NCBI RefSeq assembly: GCF_039540975.1
Contig: NZ_BAABFL010000477.1
Coordinates: 8,515-72,514 of the forward strand
DNA length: 64,000 nt
Direction: 5' to 3'
DNA from: Kistimonas scapharcae
GTDB lineage: Bacteria; Pseudomonadota; Gammaproteobacteria; Pseudomonadales; Endozoicomonadaceae
The translations under genes were made by a program, and so were the position numbers. The notes under the pieces are model-generated. The model searched no databases, had not been told where the DNA came from, and saw only the letters and a list, made by a program, of their open reading frames with translations. Shown here one piece after another: positions 43,701 through 50,386 of the stretch (position 1 is its first letter; each line of letters starts with the position of its first letter).

Positions 43701-46287
43701 GCGCCTGACGCAAGTACTCGGTGACATCATCAAGCAGCGCCCCTTAAACGAGAACGGGGTCGAAGCCATCGCCGAGTTCCACGCGATGAGCTACAAGGGC
43801 TACACACCGAAAGGGCTGAACACGTTCGGCTTCCAGCTCCGGTCGAACTCGCGCCGACTCCGTGACGTCGGCATGAAGTGGTTCGCTGACTTCCTGGCCC
43901 CCGAGCATGGCACCGGCCACTTCGAACGGGTGAACTCTGTGCTCTCCGCCAAGGTACAGCCGATCATCGACGCGCTGCACAAATTACCTGACGCCGGTAA
44001 CGCCCTGCATCGCTATGCCCGAGGCGTCAACGTCAAGAAACAGCCTGACAGTTTTCAGCGTATCGTCGACGCCATGCGTGTTGACCCTGACTCCAAGGCC
44101 GGACAGCGTGCCGTCGCCAAACTCAAAGGCCAGGAGAAGGGTGTTTATGAAATGCTGCGTGACGCCTTCGCCTACGAGAAAGATTTGCTCAAGGACATCG
44201 GCATCCCGCTCGGCGACATCAAAGGTTACTTCCCGCAAATCTGGCGGGGTGACATGATCACCAAACATTACGACGAGTTCGTCTCCGAGCTGGCCAGGTA
44301 CTTCAGGACCGAGCATGAACTGACCCCCGAGTTCGGACCGATCACACCGGAAGAGGCGATCACGAAAGCCAAAGAAGTCGCCATGCGACTGACCGAAGAG
44401 GATGGCGTTTACAGCCCGCCGATCGGTGCAAGCTCCCGTGAAAGCCGCTCCGATCACCTCGACTATGCCCGTATGCTTCGACTGGAAAAACACCCGGAGT
44501 TCCTGAAGCAATCGAGCCTGGGCAAGTATATGGAGCAAGACCTCGAATCCGTCCTGGTCAAATACTTCGACTCATCCACTCGCCGCTTCGACCTTTATAA
44601 CAAGTACGGCGAAGGCAACCACGCATTCTATGAATACATGGATATCATGCGTGGTGGTGTGAAAGAAGCCGTCGGATTGCTCACCTCCAACAAGGTTCGT
44701 CGCTACGGACAGCGTGAGTTAAAGGACGGCCACGTCGAAGACTCCACAAAGTCCGTGAAGATCATGTCGACGCCATTCACGAATGACTACTCCGCACAGC
44801 AGGCGCTCAAGCAGGTCATCTCTGTAATGCAGCGTGACGGCAAAGAAGCGGGCCGCGAGTTCCTGAAAGGTCTGTCGAAGACACCGGACAACCCGCACTG
44901 GAACCGCCGCGTCAATGCCGTCATCGAAGGTCTGGCCGACAGTCACTATGGCCAGACGCGGGTGCATGACAAAGATATCAAGCACGCGATCGGAACCTTC
45001 AACGCCACACAGCACAAACCGATCAGCCAGGACAGCCCCTTCTTCGAGGCGCAGCAGAGCTTTTCGAGCTGGGTCCGGGCATTCAACTCGGTTACGCTCC
45101 TGGGCTTTGTTACCCTGACCTCAACCTCCGACCTGGCGTTACCACTGGTACGGTCTGGCAACTTTCGTTCGTACATGCAGGCCGTGAAGAAAATGTCCAG
45201 TGACCCGGACTACCGCGACGCCATTCGCAATATCGGTGTCGCTGTCGAGTCAATGACGCACCAGCGTATGCAGCAGCTCTACGGCAACGACGGCGGCAAG
45301 ATATCCACCGCCTTCTTTAATGCCGTCGGTCTGACCCAGTGGACTGACTCAATGCGCAAGCTCTCCGGTGCCGTGGGCATGGAGACCTTCAAGGCCGAAA
45401 TCCAGAAAGCCCGCAAGCATATCAATCCGAAAGGGTTCAGAAAGGATGGCTCGATCGACTGGGCGTTGCAGCCCAAGCAGTTCAAGTCAGCACACAACTA
45501 TCTCAAGGACTTCGGTCTCGAACAGTTTGTGTTCAACAAGGCCAAGGTCGATGACTCATTAATGAAGCAGTCGTCCGTTCGTGAGGCAGTTATCAAGTTT
45601 GCTAACGAGACCATCTTCACGCCGAACCAGAACGACATCCCGCTCTGGGCACAAACCCCGATAGGTCGGGTGTTGTACCAGTTCAAAAGTTTCCCGACCA
45701 TGATGATGAGAATGGTCAAAAAAGCGATCATGCAGGCCAAGAACGATGGCAACCCCTGGCCACTCCTTTACCTGATCGCCGCGACCCCTGCCGTCGGTGC
45801 AGGCTCCCTGGCCCTCAAGGATCTCGCCCAGATGCGAGGCGGAGACGATGGCCGCAGCGCCGAGTTCCGGGAGCGCAGCTTTAACAAGCTGGCCGAGGAA
45901 CTGGGTTACGACCCTGTCTTCCACGGCAAGGACGTCGACAAGTTCTTTGGCTGGTATGCCGAGGGACTGTTGCAGGCCGGTGCCCTGGGTCTGATCGCTG
46001 ACACCATCCACAACGTCGCCGCCCAAAACGACAACGGGGCATACGGCAGGATGCGTCAGTTCTCCGCCCTGTTCGGACCCACCTTCGGTCTCAGCGTCGA
46101 CGCATTCAATATTGCCGAAGGTCTCGGCGACGACAACGAAGACTCCAACGCCAAGGAGCGTACCGCTGCCCGCAGTCTCGCGACCCGCATACCCGTACTC
46201 GGCGGCATCCGGTCCATCCGTGAAGGAGCCGTCGATGAAATCGCAGGCGAGAAGAAGGAACGCGGCAGCAGGTTCGATTGGGACTAA
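37768..46287 (+). CDS. Giant ejection protein with a zincin-like protease motif (2839 aa)
   Basis: A single intact gene of 8.5 kb with a GTG start (GGAG 12 bases upstream). Residues about 115-235 hold a Gly/Ala-rich, partly hydrophobic region (GAATIGGGAGGIMGALMGAV). Residues 400-480 are a Lys/Glu/Pro-rich linker. HEVGH (residues 1204-1208) and a downstream Glu (about 1276, in SPQEIFAQQF) fit a gluzincin metalloprotease. The last third is helical with two hydrophobic stretches (about 2440-2460 and 2665-2690). Position after three internal virion proteins and before lysis genes fits the largest ejection protein of podoviruses. I looked for single-subunit RNA polymerase motifs and did not find them. 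No lytic transglycosylase motif is obvious. Confidence 0.75.
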   Translation: MTDINDLRLGPRGGDLSSSDYTQNLDVSNVFRDSRFLDDVRNFYREEKGEEFTSDQDMLKRWYEDRLWAETNTVSAARNWYAAETASKDQRARRRRLQTVYNRMPSFWEEGGAIDRFGAGHVFGEAALSMLADPVNLLGGTAAVKAGGLATAKGMSKGAATWAAVKAGAKQEALVNAGISGGVDAMIQKRDQELGLQDEFSYGQLAGAATIGGGAGGIMGALMGAVASRTGIQIGEEAAKKLVDAGYTPKQIEEMPDSTLKELISFRPRVKEVAWDRITDGEASAAERDIDSINAQLNDEIPDEPDVLPHRMELENQYAALREEYRKALANGDEEMASELMLRQRAQVSLITERKNLDNLSDQLKTSSDKGDNENVKKILTAQDEAIARATKYKQHIDNENWSFFKPEKEEAKNKTTKAETTTEQPATDTAPKADADGEPNVSPEPDPEPTPSSTDDPAPVDTTKPEVKTQSAPKADIKKDAGGGTSPYPKWVDDDIIRMLGDELSVTPEQIAKSKQPGRLMSRLMKKRGITPPKGTAAEDLAKAAKLPKDVLDQWREVYEGMELERAFDLAGMKGSKEQKALRRAAYREIYENRGLGDWADELVIISRWPDMPQGPGKNPVRVKTKGRGKLNPDEPIYRKSATEYHDQHQRELDNPRNAQGIIKPGKKLGGEVNGEGYVVTRDTAGTDEPTLRLEEIRIAGQHAIKTGSIANGSRFKEGRFEEEFFSAIPKKPVKLGTKTLKETKDGRKVFTDEWSKRGERVYYDPTTDKVYATIGDARSARRGGVSHETPIYNKGEQSSAPKQEAGPSQESLDQLVEEWKQEKSQVRRGNLSEDEFDDLWGRNNRGKTFDYEAYAARQKKLSGKFDEPEPVSESVSATKSDADLMVDAAKAFAAGDKDAIARAVRDIESRKLQQTASQAAEDKARTAKAITKTGNQAGYDVPPGRRLAIRPRSGKPDTIAFQARVLSDKQLNDPDGVKALLGKGKAEEFEIGHVEEGSRSFSKRAGNTFEPLNSEKTKAMRNKAQAEKASRPEAINREPMSRRESVNQSIRIDTLTQKEIDALDYGGMPIAGHNQFSISSLDVLITSLEPAQGLTRRSQITEHIEHLRTLYDLLNRHAPNGIMKDVGNRADIEKNIDKIFREYSDKEKDLAYQLLNRIEKAHGVLPDIRPGENRLEPFDNTVNVDPFNDDLNYAPQMNVLFHEVGHWAYLNLLTSADKLEFWNVMSRMYDNNGTIDINKMVDMIPAGDAIRKGVFGNDTVKTNDFLNRATSPQEIFAQQFDMWVNRKLADVSPENEKILKQLWSKITNYIKAIFDRYWRKQPIDPNLEPIFAKILPDDADIKARSGGPVHELSKAPDPTTVIGAHIHKTLTRLDEAELAAQDLIAMAETGNIHPEAGMDLATTLFSLQRFGPIKSARLTPVVRRASNQLFYALKGEGSLSEHITVSAKETDDEAMSRLHESGLLSFDDDGKASLNGSIINFGDANPDDIRTLMYEGRGDAPPILEVIDRVRKALQNSYREAEDIRLADDLNTRKRWKDYGNRIDATPEEKAARKQAKAEDAEKKKSRRKTMSANRKINNALAEVKDVPKPKRQRGGRTLGKIKSAIKIESKEELEELVLKWEGTELADGVALELLKKIKASPLRPEKYRKVRKEVRQGRIDALAELFNQAIKDADSGLIDEILWTMQYRAGKNDPDFDVKLLPSEWPVLRAVERDIQWNTGHPWDDGVPPEAPMSIRTLASYITHRNPELQDVARTLATRAMSLIGKDSPDLGDIYRLTGKPINPVKQGAIMDFTDEGFKTLRSDLRRLSNGLTKAGTSSEDVTRSLARLAMRAALDDSARYRVDDFSSEKFLDAVLDHLGEKKSLDTLFDTGDDQLDSFLVSQVEKIREAAAYLSNGLIGRDDIKRQFRPLTLYGDMFARSGSDRARYDETPDVTLDDWNLNGGIMESILDKDGPLQPLNFPSIGDALEKAGAPKRLTQVLGDIIKQRPLNENGVEAIAEFHAMSYKGYTPKGLNTFGFQLRSNSRRLRDVGMKWFADFLAPEHGTGHFERVNSVLSAKVQPIIDALHKLPDAGNALHRYARGVNVKKQPDSFQRIVDAMRVDPDSKAGQRAVAKLKGQEKGVYEMLRDAFAYEKDLLKDIGIPLGDIKGYFPQIWRGDMITKHYDEFVSELARYFRTEHELTPEFGPITPEEAITKAKEVAMRLTEEDGVYSPPIGASSRESRSDHLDYARMLRLEKHPEFLKQSSLGKYMEQDLESVLVKYFDSSTRRFDLYNKYGEGNHAFYEYMDIMRGGVKEAVGLLTSNKVRRYGQRELKDGHVEDSTKSVKIMSTPFTNDYSAQQALKQVISVMQRDGKEAGREFLKGLSKTPDNPHWNRRVNAVIEGLADSHYGQTRVHDKDIKHAIGTFNATQHKPISQDSPFFEAQQSFSSWVRAFNSVTLLGFVTLTSTSDLALPLVRSGNFRSYMQAVKKMSSDPDYRDAIRNIGVAVESMTHQRMQQLYGNDGGKISTAFFNAVGLTQWTDSMRKLSGAVGMETFKAEIQKARKHINPKGFRKDGSIDWALQPKQFKSAHNYLKDFGLEQFVFNKAKVDDSLMKQSSVREAVIKFANETIFTPNQNDIPLWAQTPIGRVLYQFKSFPTMMMRMVKKAIMQAKNDGNPWPLLYLIAATPAVGAGSLALKDLAQMRGGDDGRSAEFRERSFNKLAEELGYDPVFHGKDVDKFFGWYAEGLLQAGALGLIADTIHNVAAQNDNGAYGRMRQFSALFGPTFGLSVDAFNIAEGLGDDNEDSNAKERTAARSLATRIPVLGGIRSIREGAVDEIAGEKKERGSRFDWD

Positions 46288-46295
46288 GGACGACA
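46288..46295 (+). promoter_or_regulatory. GGACGACA leader motif, copy 7
   Basis: Context CTAAGGACGACATAACC, starting at the base after the giant gene's stop and 38 bp before the endolysin ATG. Confidence 0.5.
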
Positions 46296-46325
46296 TAACC
46301 CCTGTTCACTATCGACAATGTCGGT

Positions 46326-46697
46326 ATGGACAGGGAACGTCTCACACCTCACTTCAAGCGATCTGAAATTGCGTGCCGCTGCGGTTGCGGTACCTGCTTT
46401 GTCACGGCTCGATCGCTCACCAAACTCGAACGGTTCCGATGGATCGTCAACTGTCCGGTCATCATCAACTCGGCCTGTCGCTGCCCACGCCATAACCGCA
46501 AGGTCGGCGGCGCTCCGCTATCGAGACACCGATCAACCCGACACCGGCCCAGTGATGCCTTTGATGTTCGCATCACCCGCAAGCTCACCAGGGAAAGAAT
46601 CATTCAGGCCGCAGTACGGGCCGGATTCAAAGGCATGGGTATTCGTTACCGCACCTTTGTACACCTCGACGACAGGGACAGGATAGCCAGATGGTAG
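46326..46697 (+). CDS. Peptidase M15-type endolysin
   Basis: A 123-residue peptidoglycan peptidase of the M15 (D-Ala-D-Ala carboxypeptidase-like) family, which cuts the peptide part of the cell wall at lysis. The family layout is clear: LTPHFKRSEIACRCGCG at the start, then INSACRCPRHNRKVGGAPLS. The zinc ligands appear as His73 and Asp80 (HRPSDAFD) and His113 (FVHLD). It is short but complete for the single-domain form and has no signal peptide, so it needs the holin encoded next. The next gene overlaps by 7 bp. Confidence 0.85.
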   Translation: MDRERLTPHFKRSEIACRCGCGTCFVTARSLTKLERFRWIVNCPVIINSACRCPRHNRKVGGAPLSRHRSTRHRPSDAFDVRITRKLTRERIIQAAVRAGFKGMGIRYRTFVHLDDRDRIARW

Positions 46698-47134
46698 AAC
46701 TACTCACAGCCGCAGCAGGCGGTTCAATCACCGGCATTATCGGCTCACTCATTGGTCGTGTATTCGGCTACCTGGAGAAGCGCGAGGAGATCAAGGAAAA
46801 GAAACTGGAGTTTGACCAGGAATTAAAACTCATCCAGTACCAGGGCAAGATCGAGGCCGATGAGCGCGAGGATGAGCTGGCTTTAACCGTCGAGCAAAAC
46901 GACATGATGCTTCAGCACGCCAGCTATCAGCATGACTCGGCCATCGGTGAAGCGGATCGGTGGGTTATTAATATTCTGAGGTTGGTCCGGCCAGTCCTGA
47001 CATTACTTCTCATCGTCCTGGCCGGTTACATTTCAATTGCGGGCGACTTCGAGCAGAGCGACATCGACGGTGACATCGTCTACCTGGCTACTATGGCGGT
47101 GAGTTGGTGGTTTGGTGATCGCGGCAAGCGCTGA
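46691..47134 (+). CDS. Holin of the three-TM (GTA holin-like) type
   Basis: A 147-residue protein. A hydrophobic, Gly-rich N-terminal segment (AAGGSITGIIGSLIGRVFGYL) comes first, then a long charged helix (EIKEKKLEFDQELKLIQYQ). Two C-terminal membrane segments follow (LRLVRPVLTLLLIVLAGYISI and IVYLATMAVSWWFG). This is the arrangement of the 3-TM holin family found with gene transfer agents and podoviruses. It would permeabilise the inner membrane to release the endolysin. It overlaps the endolysin gene and ends the rightward late operon. Confidence 0.75.
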   Translation: MVELLTAAAGGSITGIIGSLIGRVFGYLEKREEIKEKKLEFDQELKLIQYQGKIEADEREDELALTVEQNDMMLQHASYQHDSAIGEADRWVINILRLVRPVLTLLLIVLAGYISIAGDFEQSDIDGDIVYLATMAVSWWFGDRGKR

Positions 47135-47148
47135 CCGGTGACGTGAAT

Positions 47149-47412
47149 TTATTCCCCGTCGTCATCCGCGGCGTAAGGATCAATCCGCTCGACCAGCACA
47201 CAGCGCTCCCGGTCCACTATCCAGATGTCATAGTTCAGCGGGTCGACCGCCCTGGCGAAATGAAAAATACTCGGGTTCCTGCGCTCGCCGGTTTCCCATG
47301 CCGTCAGGGTCTTGTGATAAAGACCGCACGCCCCGGCCAGCTCCCGTAATGACCAGCCCCGTTCCCGTCGCCATTGCCGCAGCCAGCGACCCAGTTGAGA
47401 TGGCTTCGCCAT
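47149..47412 (-). CDS. XRE-family helix-turn-helix regulator
   Basis: An 87-residue Cro/CI-type DNA-binding protein. Residues about 6-60 show the five-helix HTH: LGRWLRQWRRERGWSLRELAG, then CGLYHKTLTAWETGERRNPS. The C-terminal 25 residues are acidic. It is short, with no dimerisation or protease domain, so it resembles Cro rather than a full repressor. Strong AGGGAGG site. It lies leftward, 14 bp from the end of the late operon and downstream of the recombination genes on the same strand. A CCCCCGTGAC/GTGGGGG hairpin at 47433-47450 upstream could be its operator. Confidence 0.75.
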   Translation of the reverse strand: MAKPSQLGRWLRQWRRERGWSLRELAGACGLYHKTLTAWETGERRNPSIFHFARAVDPLNYDIWIVDRERCVLVERIDPYAADDDGE

Positions 47413-47612
47413 GTAACCCTCCCTGGTTGATGTCCCCCGTGACGTGGGGGAGGCGACCGGTTCAGGAGATTAGAGATTCCCGCGCTACATCGAGGCGATC
47501 TCCCACCGGTTGCGGGTGTTTTTCATGCTCAGCCCACCGCCCGCCGGGACTGTCTGCCCACACCGATAACGCCTGCTACTGGCAGTTAACGGCCTCCCGG
47601 CAGCAAGGGTTC
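47413..47612. promoter_or_regulatory. Gap upstream of the XRE regulator
   Basis: 200 bases without a gene. CCCCC...GGGGG arms at about 47435-47450 form a GC hairpin just upstream of the XRE gene's ribosome site. No clear promoter is seen. Confidence 0.35.
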
Positions 47613-48446
47613 TCACAACGACCGCGCTTTCGCCCGGTATTGCCGGTAATCACTGCAATGACAATCTTCGCTGACGCGCCGGTTCCTGTGCGTACACCAC
47701 CAGTCCCGGTTCGAATCCAGCGGTTTTGCGTACTGGCACGCCGAGCATTCCGGATGGGGCTCTGCCTCACCCCAGCACACTCCGCGCTTGAAACACCCCT
47801 TGCAGCGCCAGTCGCTTTTGTCGGTCGCGATCATCTCCGCTTCGTTGTTGATGACCCGGTGAATACGGTCATGCAGGAAAGACCACTCAAACGGATCGAA
47901 CGCGACCGTCTCGGCATGGTACACCGAACGGTTCTTATTGTATCCAACCAACAGGCTGCGTGTGCATCCGGAAAGGCCCATATACATTGTGACCTGATCG
48001 TAATAGTGCCGGTGCGACACCCTGACGCCGTACTTCCGAAACCGGTCGAATGCGTGCTGGTTCATGCTCTTGATTTCAAGGACCAGCACCTCGTCACCGG
48101 CCACCACCTGGCCGTCGGTATGCGCACGTATGTGGCCGCCATGGGCCAGGTACTCAAACGGCTTGCTGGTGACCGGGTCGACAGGGAGGAACCTGACGCC
48201 GAGTGACGCCTCCGCCCGCTTGAGGTCCGCCATGACGATCGCTTCGAGCCGGTGCCCGAGCGCAAAGATCCGCTTGAGCTGCGGATCAGGCTCGACATTG
48301 GGAAAGCCACGGAGGTTGTACGCGATCGCCGCATCGCAACGGTGGCCGATCACCGATGCGCCGATATACTTCCTCGCACGAGATTCAGTCTCGTCCCGGT
48401 ACGACTGGTCGATGGCCTCAAGAATCTCCGGGGCGGTGACGCTCAT
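47613..48446 (-). CDS. Cas4/RecB-like PD-(D/E)XK nuclease
   Basis: A 277-residue nuclease. An early helix carries YIGASVIGHRCDAAIAYNLRG, with a Cys that Cas4-type enzymes use for an iron-sulphur cluster. The catalytic pair follows as HTDGQVV (Asp) and VLVLEIKSM (Glu-x-Lys) near residues 110-128. A downstream helix has YYDQVTMYMGL. The C-terminus holds many Cys residues (CKGCFKRGVCWG, CSACQY), consistent with the cluster. In phages such enzymes act as recombination exonucleases with an annealing partner. It overlaps the DUF669 gene by 4 bp, and the Sak4-like gene lies further upstream. The assignment is from motifs; the substrate polarity is unknown. Confidence 0.8.
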   Translation of the reverse strand: MSVTAPEILEAIDQSYRDETESRARKYIGASVIGHRCDAAIAYNLRGFPNVEPDPQLKRIFALGHRLEAIVMADLKRAEASLGVRFLPVDPVTSKPFEYLAHGGHIRAHTDGQVVAGDEVLVLEIKSMNQHAFDRFRKYGVRVSHRHYYDQVTMYMGLSGCTRSLLVGYNKNRSVYHAETVAFDPFEWSFLHDRIHRVINNEAEMIATDKSDWRCKGCFKRGVCWGEAEPHPECSACQYAKPLDSNRDWWCTHRNRRVSEDCHCSDYRQYRAKARSL

Positions 48447-49000
48447 CGTCCGAAATCAGGGATATCGTCGTCGAATGCATCACTGCCGCCGGTTTGCTGC
48501 GCGTAGAGCTGCCTTGTGTGCGAATGGGCCGTCTTCAGCCGTTGATCAGCCGGAGCGGCAGTCTCGGGCTTCGGCCCCAACACCTCCACACCCGGCATGA
48601 GCCGGAAGTAGCCGTTCCACGGGTCGAGTTCCCCGCCGCCGCGCTTTACCTCGCCCTGGGCATTGGTCCAGGGTTCACCTTCGACAATATTCACACCCAC
48701 CGACAGGCCGTTCAGGTGCGAGACTTCATCGAACAGGTCAGGATTCGGATAACCGGATACCTGCAACAGCTTCTTGAGTTGCTTGAGCGCAATTTCACGG
48801 GGCTTCGGGTTGCGGTGAAAGATATTGAGGCGGTCGGTGATCATGCCCCGCCCACCCTTGTCGTGCAGTTCGATCGACAGCATCCGGTCGTTGGCCTTGG
48901 ACATCTCGATCCTTGCGTTTTTGATCACGCAGGCATACTGGCCAGGACGGAGGCGGTTGCCGTCAGGGGTAACACCGGAAAGGTCTAAGCCAAGTCCCAT
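48443..49000 (-). CDS. DUF669-family ssDNA-binding-like protein
   Basis: A 185-residue protein with the DUF669 pattern: the start DLSGVTPDGNRLRPGQYACVI, then RMLSIELHDKGGRGMITDRLNI. It closes with an acidic tail, DAFDDDIPDFGR, like that of single-stranded DNA-binding proteins. DUF669 genes regularly travel with Sak4-type ATPases and nucleases in phage recombination modules, as here. It lies between those two genes; the start has AAGGAG. DNA binding is inferred from the tail and context. Confidence 0.75.
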   Translation of the reverse strand: MGLGLDLSGVTPDGNRLRPGQYACVIKNARIEMSKANDRMLSIELHDKGGRGMITDRLNIFHRNPKPREIALKQLKKLLQVSGYPNPDLFDEVSHLNGLSVGVNIVEGEPWTNAQGEVKRGGGELDPWNGYFRLMPGVEVLGPKPETAAPADQRLKTAHSHTRQLYAQQTGGSDAFDDDIPDFGR

Positions 49001-49012
49001 CGTAAGCTCCTT

Positions 49013-49792
49013 TTACGATTGCGTTTGCGGATGTGTTTCGAATGCAGCCCCGTCCCTGTCCATCCGGGTGAACAACTGGGTAATGTCGTCACAGTCCTCC
49101 ACCGGCTTCAGCCGACGTTTCGGGTCGCGGGCCTTGCCATGCCACCCCTTGACCTCGTCGGTAATGACCTTGCGGACAACCTTCAGGTTCTCGCCGTCGC
49201 CCTCGGTCTTCCGGATGCCGCAGAAGACGAAATCAAACAGGCCGGGGACCTGCTTGCCGACCTTCTGGCCTTTGACGAACGGCCAGTAATGCACCTGGCC
49301 GTTGTCATCCATCTCCTCCGCCGCCAGGCAGGTGACAAGGACATGGGTGGGCATGTCGCGCACATACTTGAGCGAGCCGATCAGCAGGCGGGCGAAGTCG
49401 GCCCAGATATCGAACTTGTTTTTGTTGCCCTCGTGTTTCTTTTCCAGGAATTCCCAGAGTCGATCGGACATTTCCGTGAGCGAATCAATGCCGACCCACT
49501 GGTACCCCATCGCGGCGAACTCGGGGGTGTGCATCATGCGGATAATGCCACGGAAACTGTAAACCCCTTTCCCGGGATCGTGCCTGCCGTCCCAGCTGGT
49601 GAACGGCAGGTAGTCAATGTCGCAGTCCTGAATGGATTTCAGGCCGGACTCCCCGCTGATAATGAAACCGGGGCCGAAATGGCGCTGGTAATGCCGGTAG
49701 GTGTAGGTCTTGCCCCATCCGTGGTGGGCCACCAGGAGGCACTTGCTTGCGCCGGTCACGCTCTCGTCCGACGTGCATCGCGGTGTGAACAT
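49013..49792 (-). CDS. Sak4-like RecA-type ATPase (AAA_24)
   Basis: I start it at the ATG at 49792 (MFTPRCTSDESV). The 259-residue protein has Walker A as HHGWGKTYT near residues 23-31, a Walker B-like YQWVGIDSLTEM near 90-100 and VLVTCLAAEE near residue 150. This is the compact RecA-fold of Sak4-type single-strand annealing ATPases. With the DUF669 protein and the nuclease it should carry out phage homologous recombination. The Gly-rich first loop has HH where many have G-P; the GKT core is intact. Confidence 0.75.
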   Translation of the reverse strand: MFTPRCTSDESVTGASKCLLVAHHGWGKTYTYRHYQRHFGPGFIISGESGLKSIQDCDIDYLPFTSWDGRHDPGKGVYSFRGIIRMMHTPEFAAMGYQWVGIDSLTEMSDRLWEFLEKKHEGNKNKFDIWADFARLLIGSLKYVRDMPTHVLVTCLAAEEMDDNGQVHYWPFVKGQKVGKQVPGLFDFVFCGIRKTEGDGENLKVVRKVITDEVKGWHGKARDPKRRLKPVEDCDDITQLFTRMDRDGAAFETHPQTQS

Positions 49793-49802
49793 GGTTAATC
49801 CT

Positions 49803-50279
49803 TTAGCTGTCACTGGCTGGTTTGATGGCGATCCGCGCACCACCCGGCTTGCGGGTCAGCGCAGCCAGAAACGGTGCCTTCTCGGCTGCATCCAGCCGCT
49901 CGAACCCGCGCCGGTCGACCGAGACGGTCTGTCTGACCCAGGCAGGCAGGTCGCCGTGCGCCGCCAGCAGGCCGGACAACCGGTTTTCGTCCCATTCCCA
50001 TCGCTCGCTGATGCTGGCCACAACGTCGAAACCGTCAACCTGTGTTTCATGCCTGCCGGGTTCTTCGGGGAAACACGACAGAATGGCCTGTTTCAATTCA
50101 TCGAGGTTGTCCCTGATCTGTTTGAATGCCTCATGGGCGGCGTAATACTGTTTGACCAGCGACTTCAGAGCGTCCGGATCATACGATTCCGTTTTTGTAA
50201 CGGGGGTCGGGAGGTCCGGGATGACATCGCCAGCCTCCCTGTCAGCAACCCCTGGCATCCATGTCCCGGTGGCAGTCAT
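49803..50279 (-). CDS. Recombination-module protein, unknown (158 aa)
   Basis: A 158-residue, mainly helical acidic protein with a coiled stretch (AHEAFKQIRDNLDELKQAIL). The C-terminal half (DVVASISERWEWDENRLSGLLAAHGD) is followed by SVDRRGFERLDAAEK. It is the first gene of the leftward recombination operon, divergent from the primase/helicase gene. Its upstream region has TA-rich direct repeats. Not recognised; a role in regulating the Sak4-like protein would be a guess. Confidence 0.6.
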   Translation of the reverse strand: MTATGTWMPGVADREAGDVIPDLPTPVTKTESYDPDALKSLVKQYYAAHEAFKQIRDNLDELKQAILSCFPEEPGRHETQVDGFDVVASISERWEWDENRLSGLLAAHGDLPAWVRQTVSVDRRGFERLDAAEKAPFLAALTRKPGGARIAIKPASDS

Positions 50280-50386
50280 AGTTAACCCTGGATAGTTGTC
50301 ATATATCTTGTGGAGTAGTTACATATACTGTTGTAGCCTTTTAGAACCTTCAGTGCAAACCATAACAACAAGGTTGAGGCGGCGAC
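50280..50386. promoter_or_regulatory. Divergent promoter region with direct repeats
   Basis: TAGTTGTCATATA (50293-50305) and TAGTT-ACATATA (50316-50327) are near-identical repeats 23 bp apart. TTGTCA (50296-50301) and TTACAT (50319-50324) are 17 bp apart, a possible -35/-10 pair for the rightward replication gene. The repeats lie over it, as operators would. Confidence 0.55.

Noticed and set aside
37768..46287. Virion RNA polymerase (N4-type) as the identity of the giant protein
   Set aside because: Its size fits, but I found no single-subunit polymerase motifs (no R-x3-K-x6/7-YG and no HDD-like motif C). The HEVGH motif and hydrophobic segments fit an ejection protein better.
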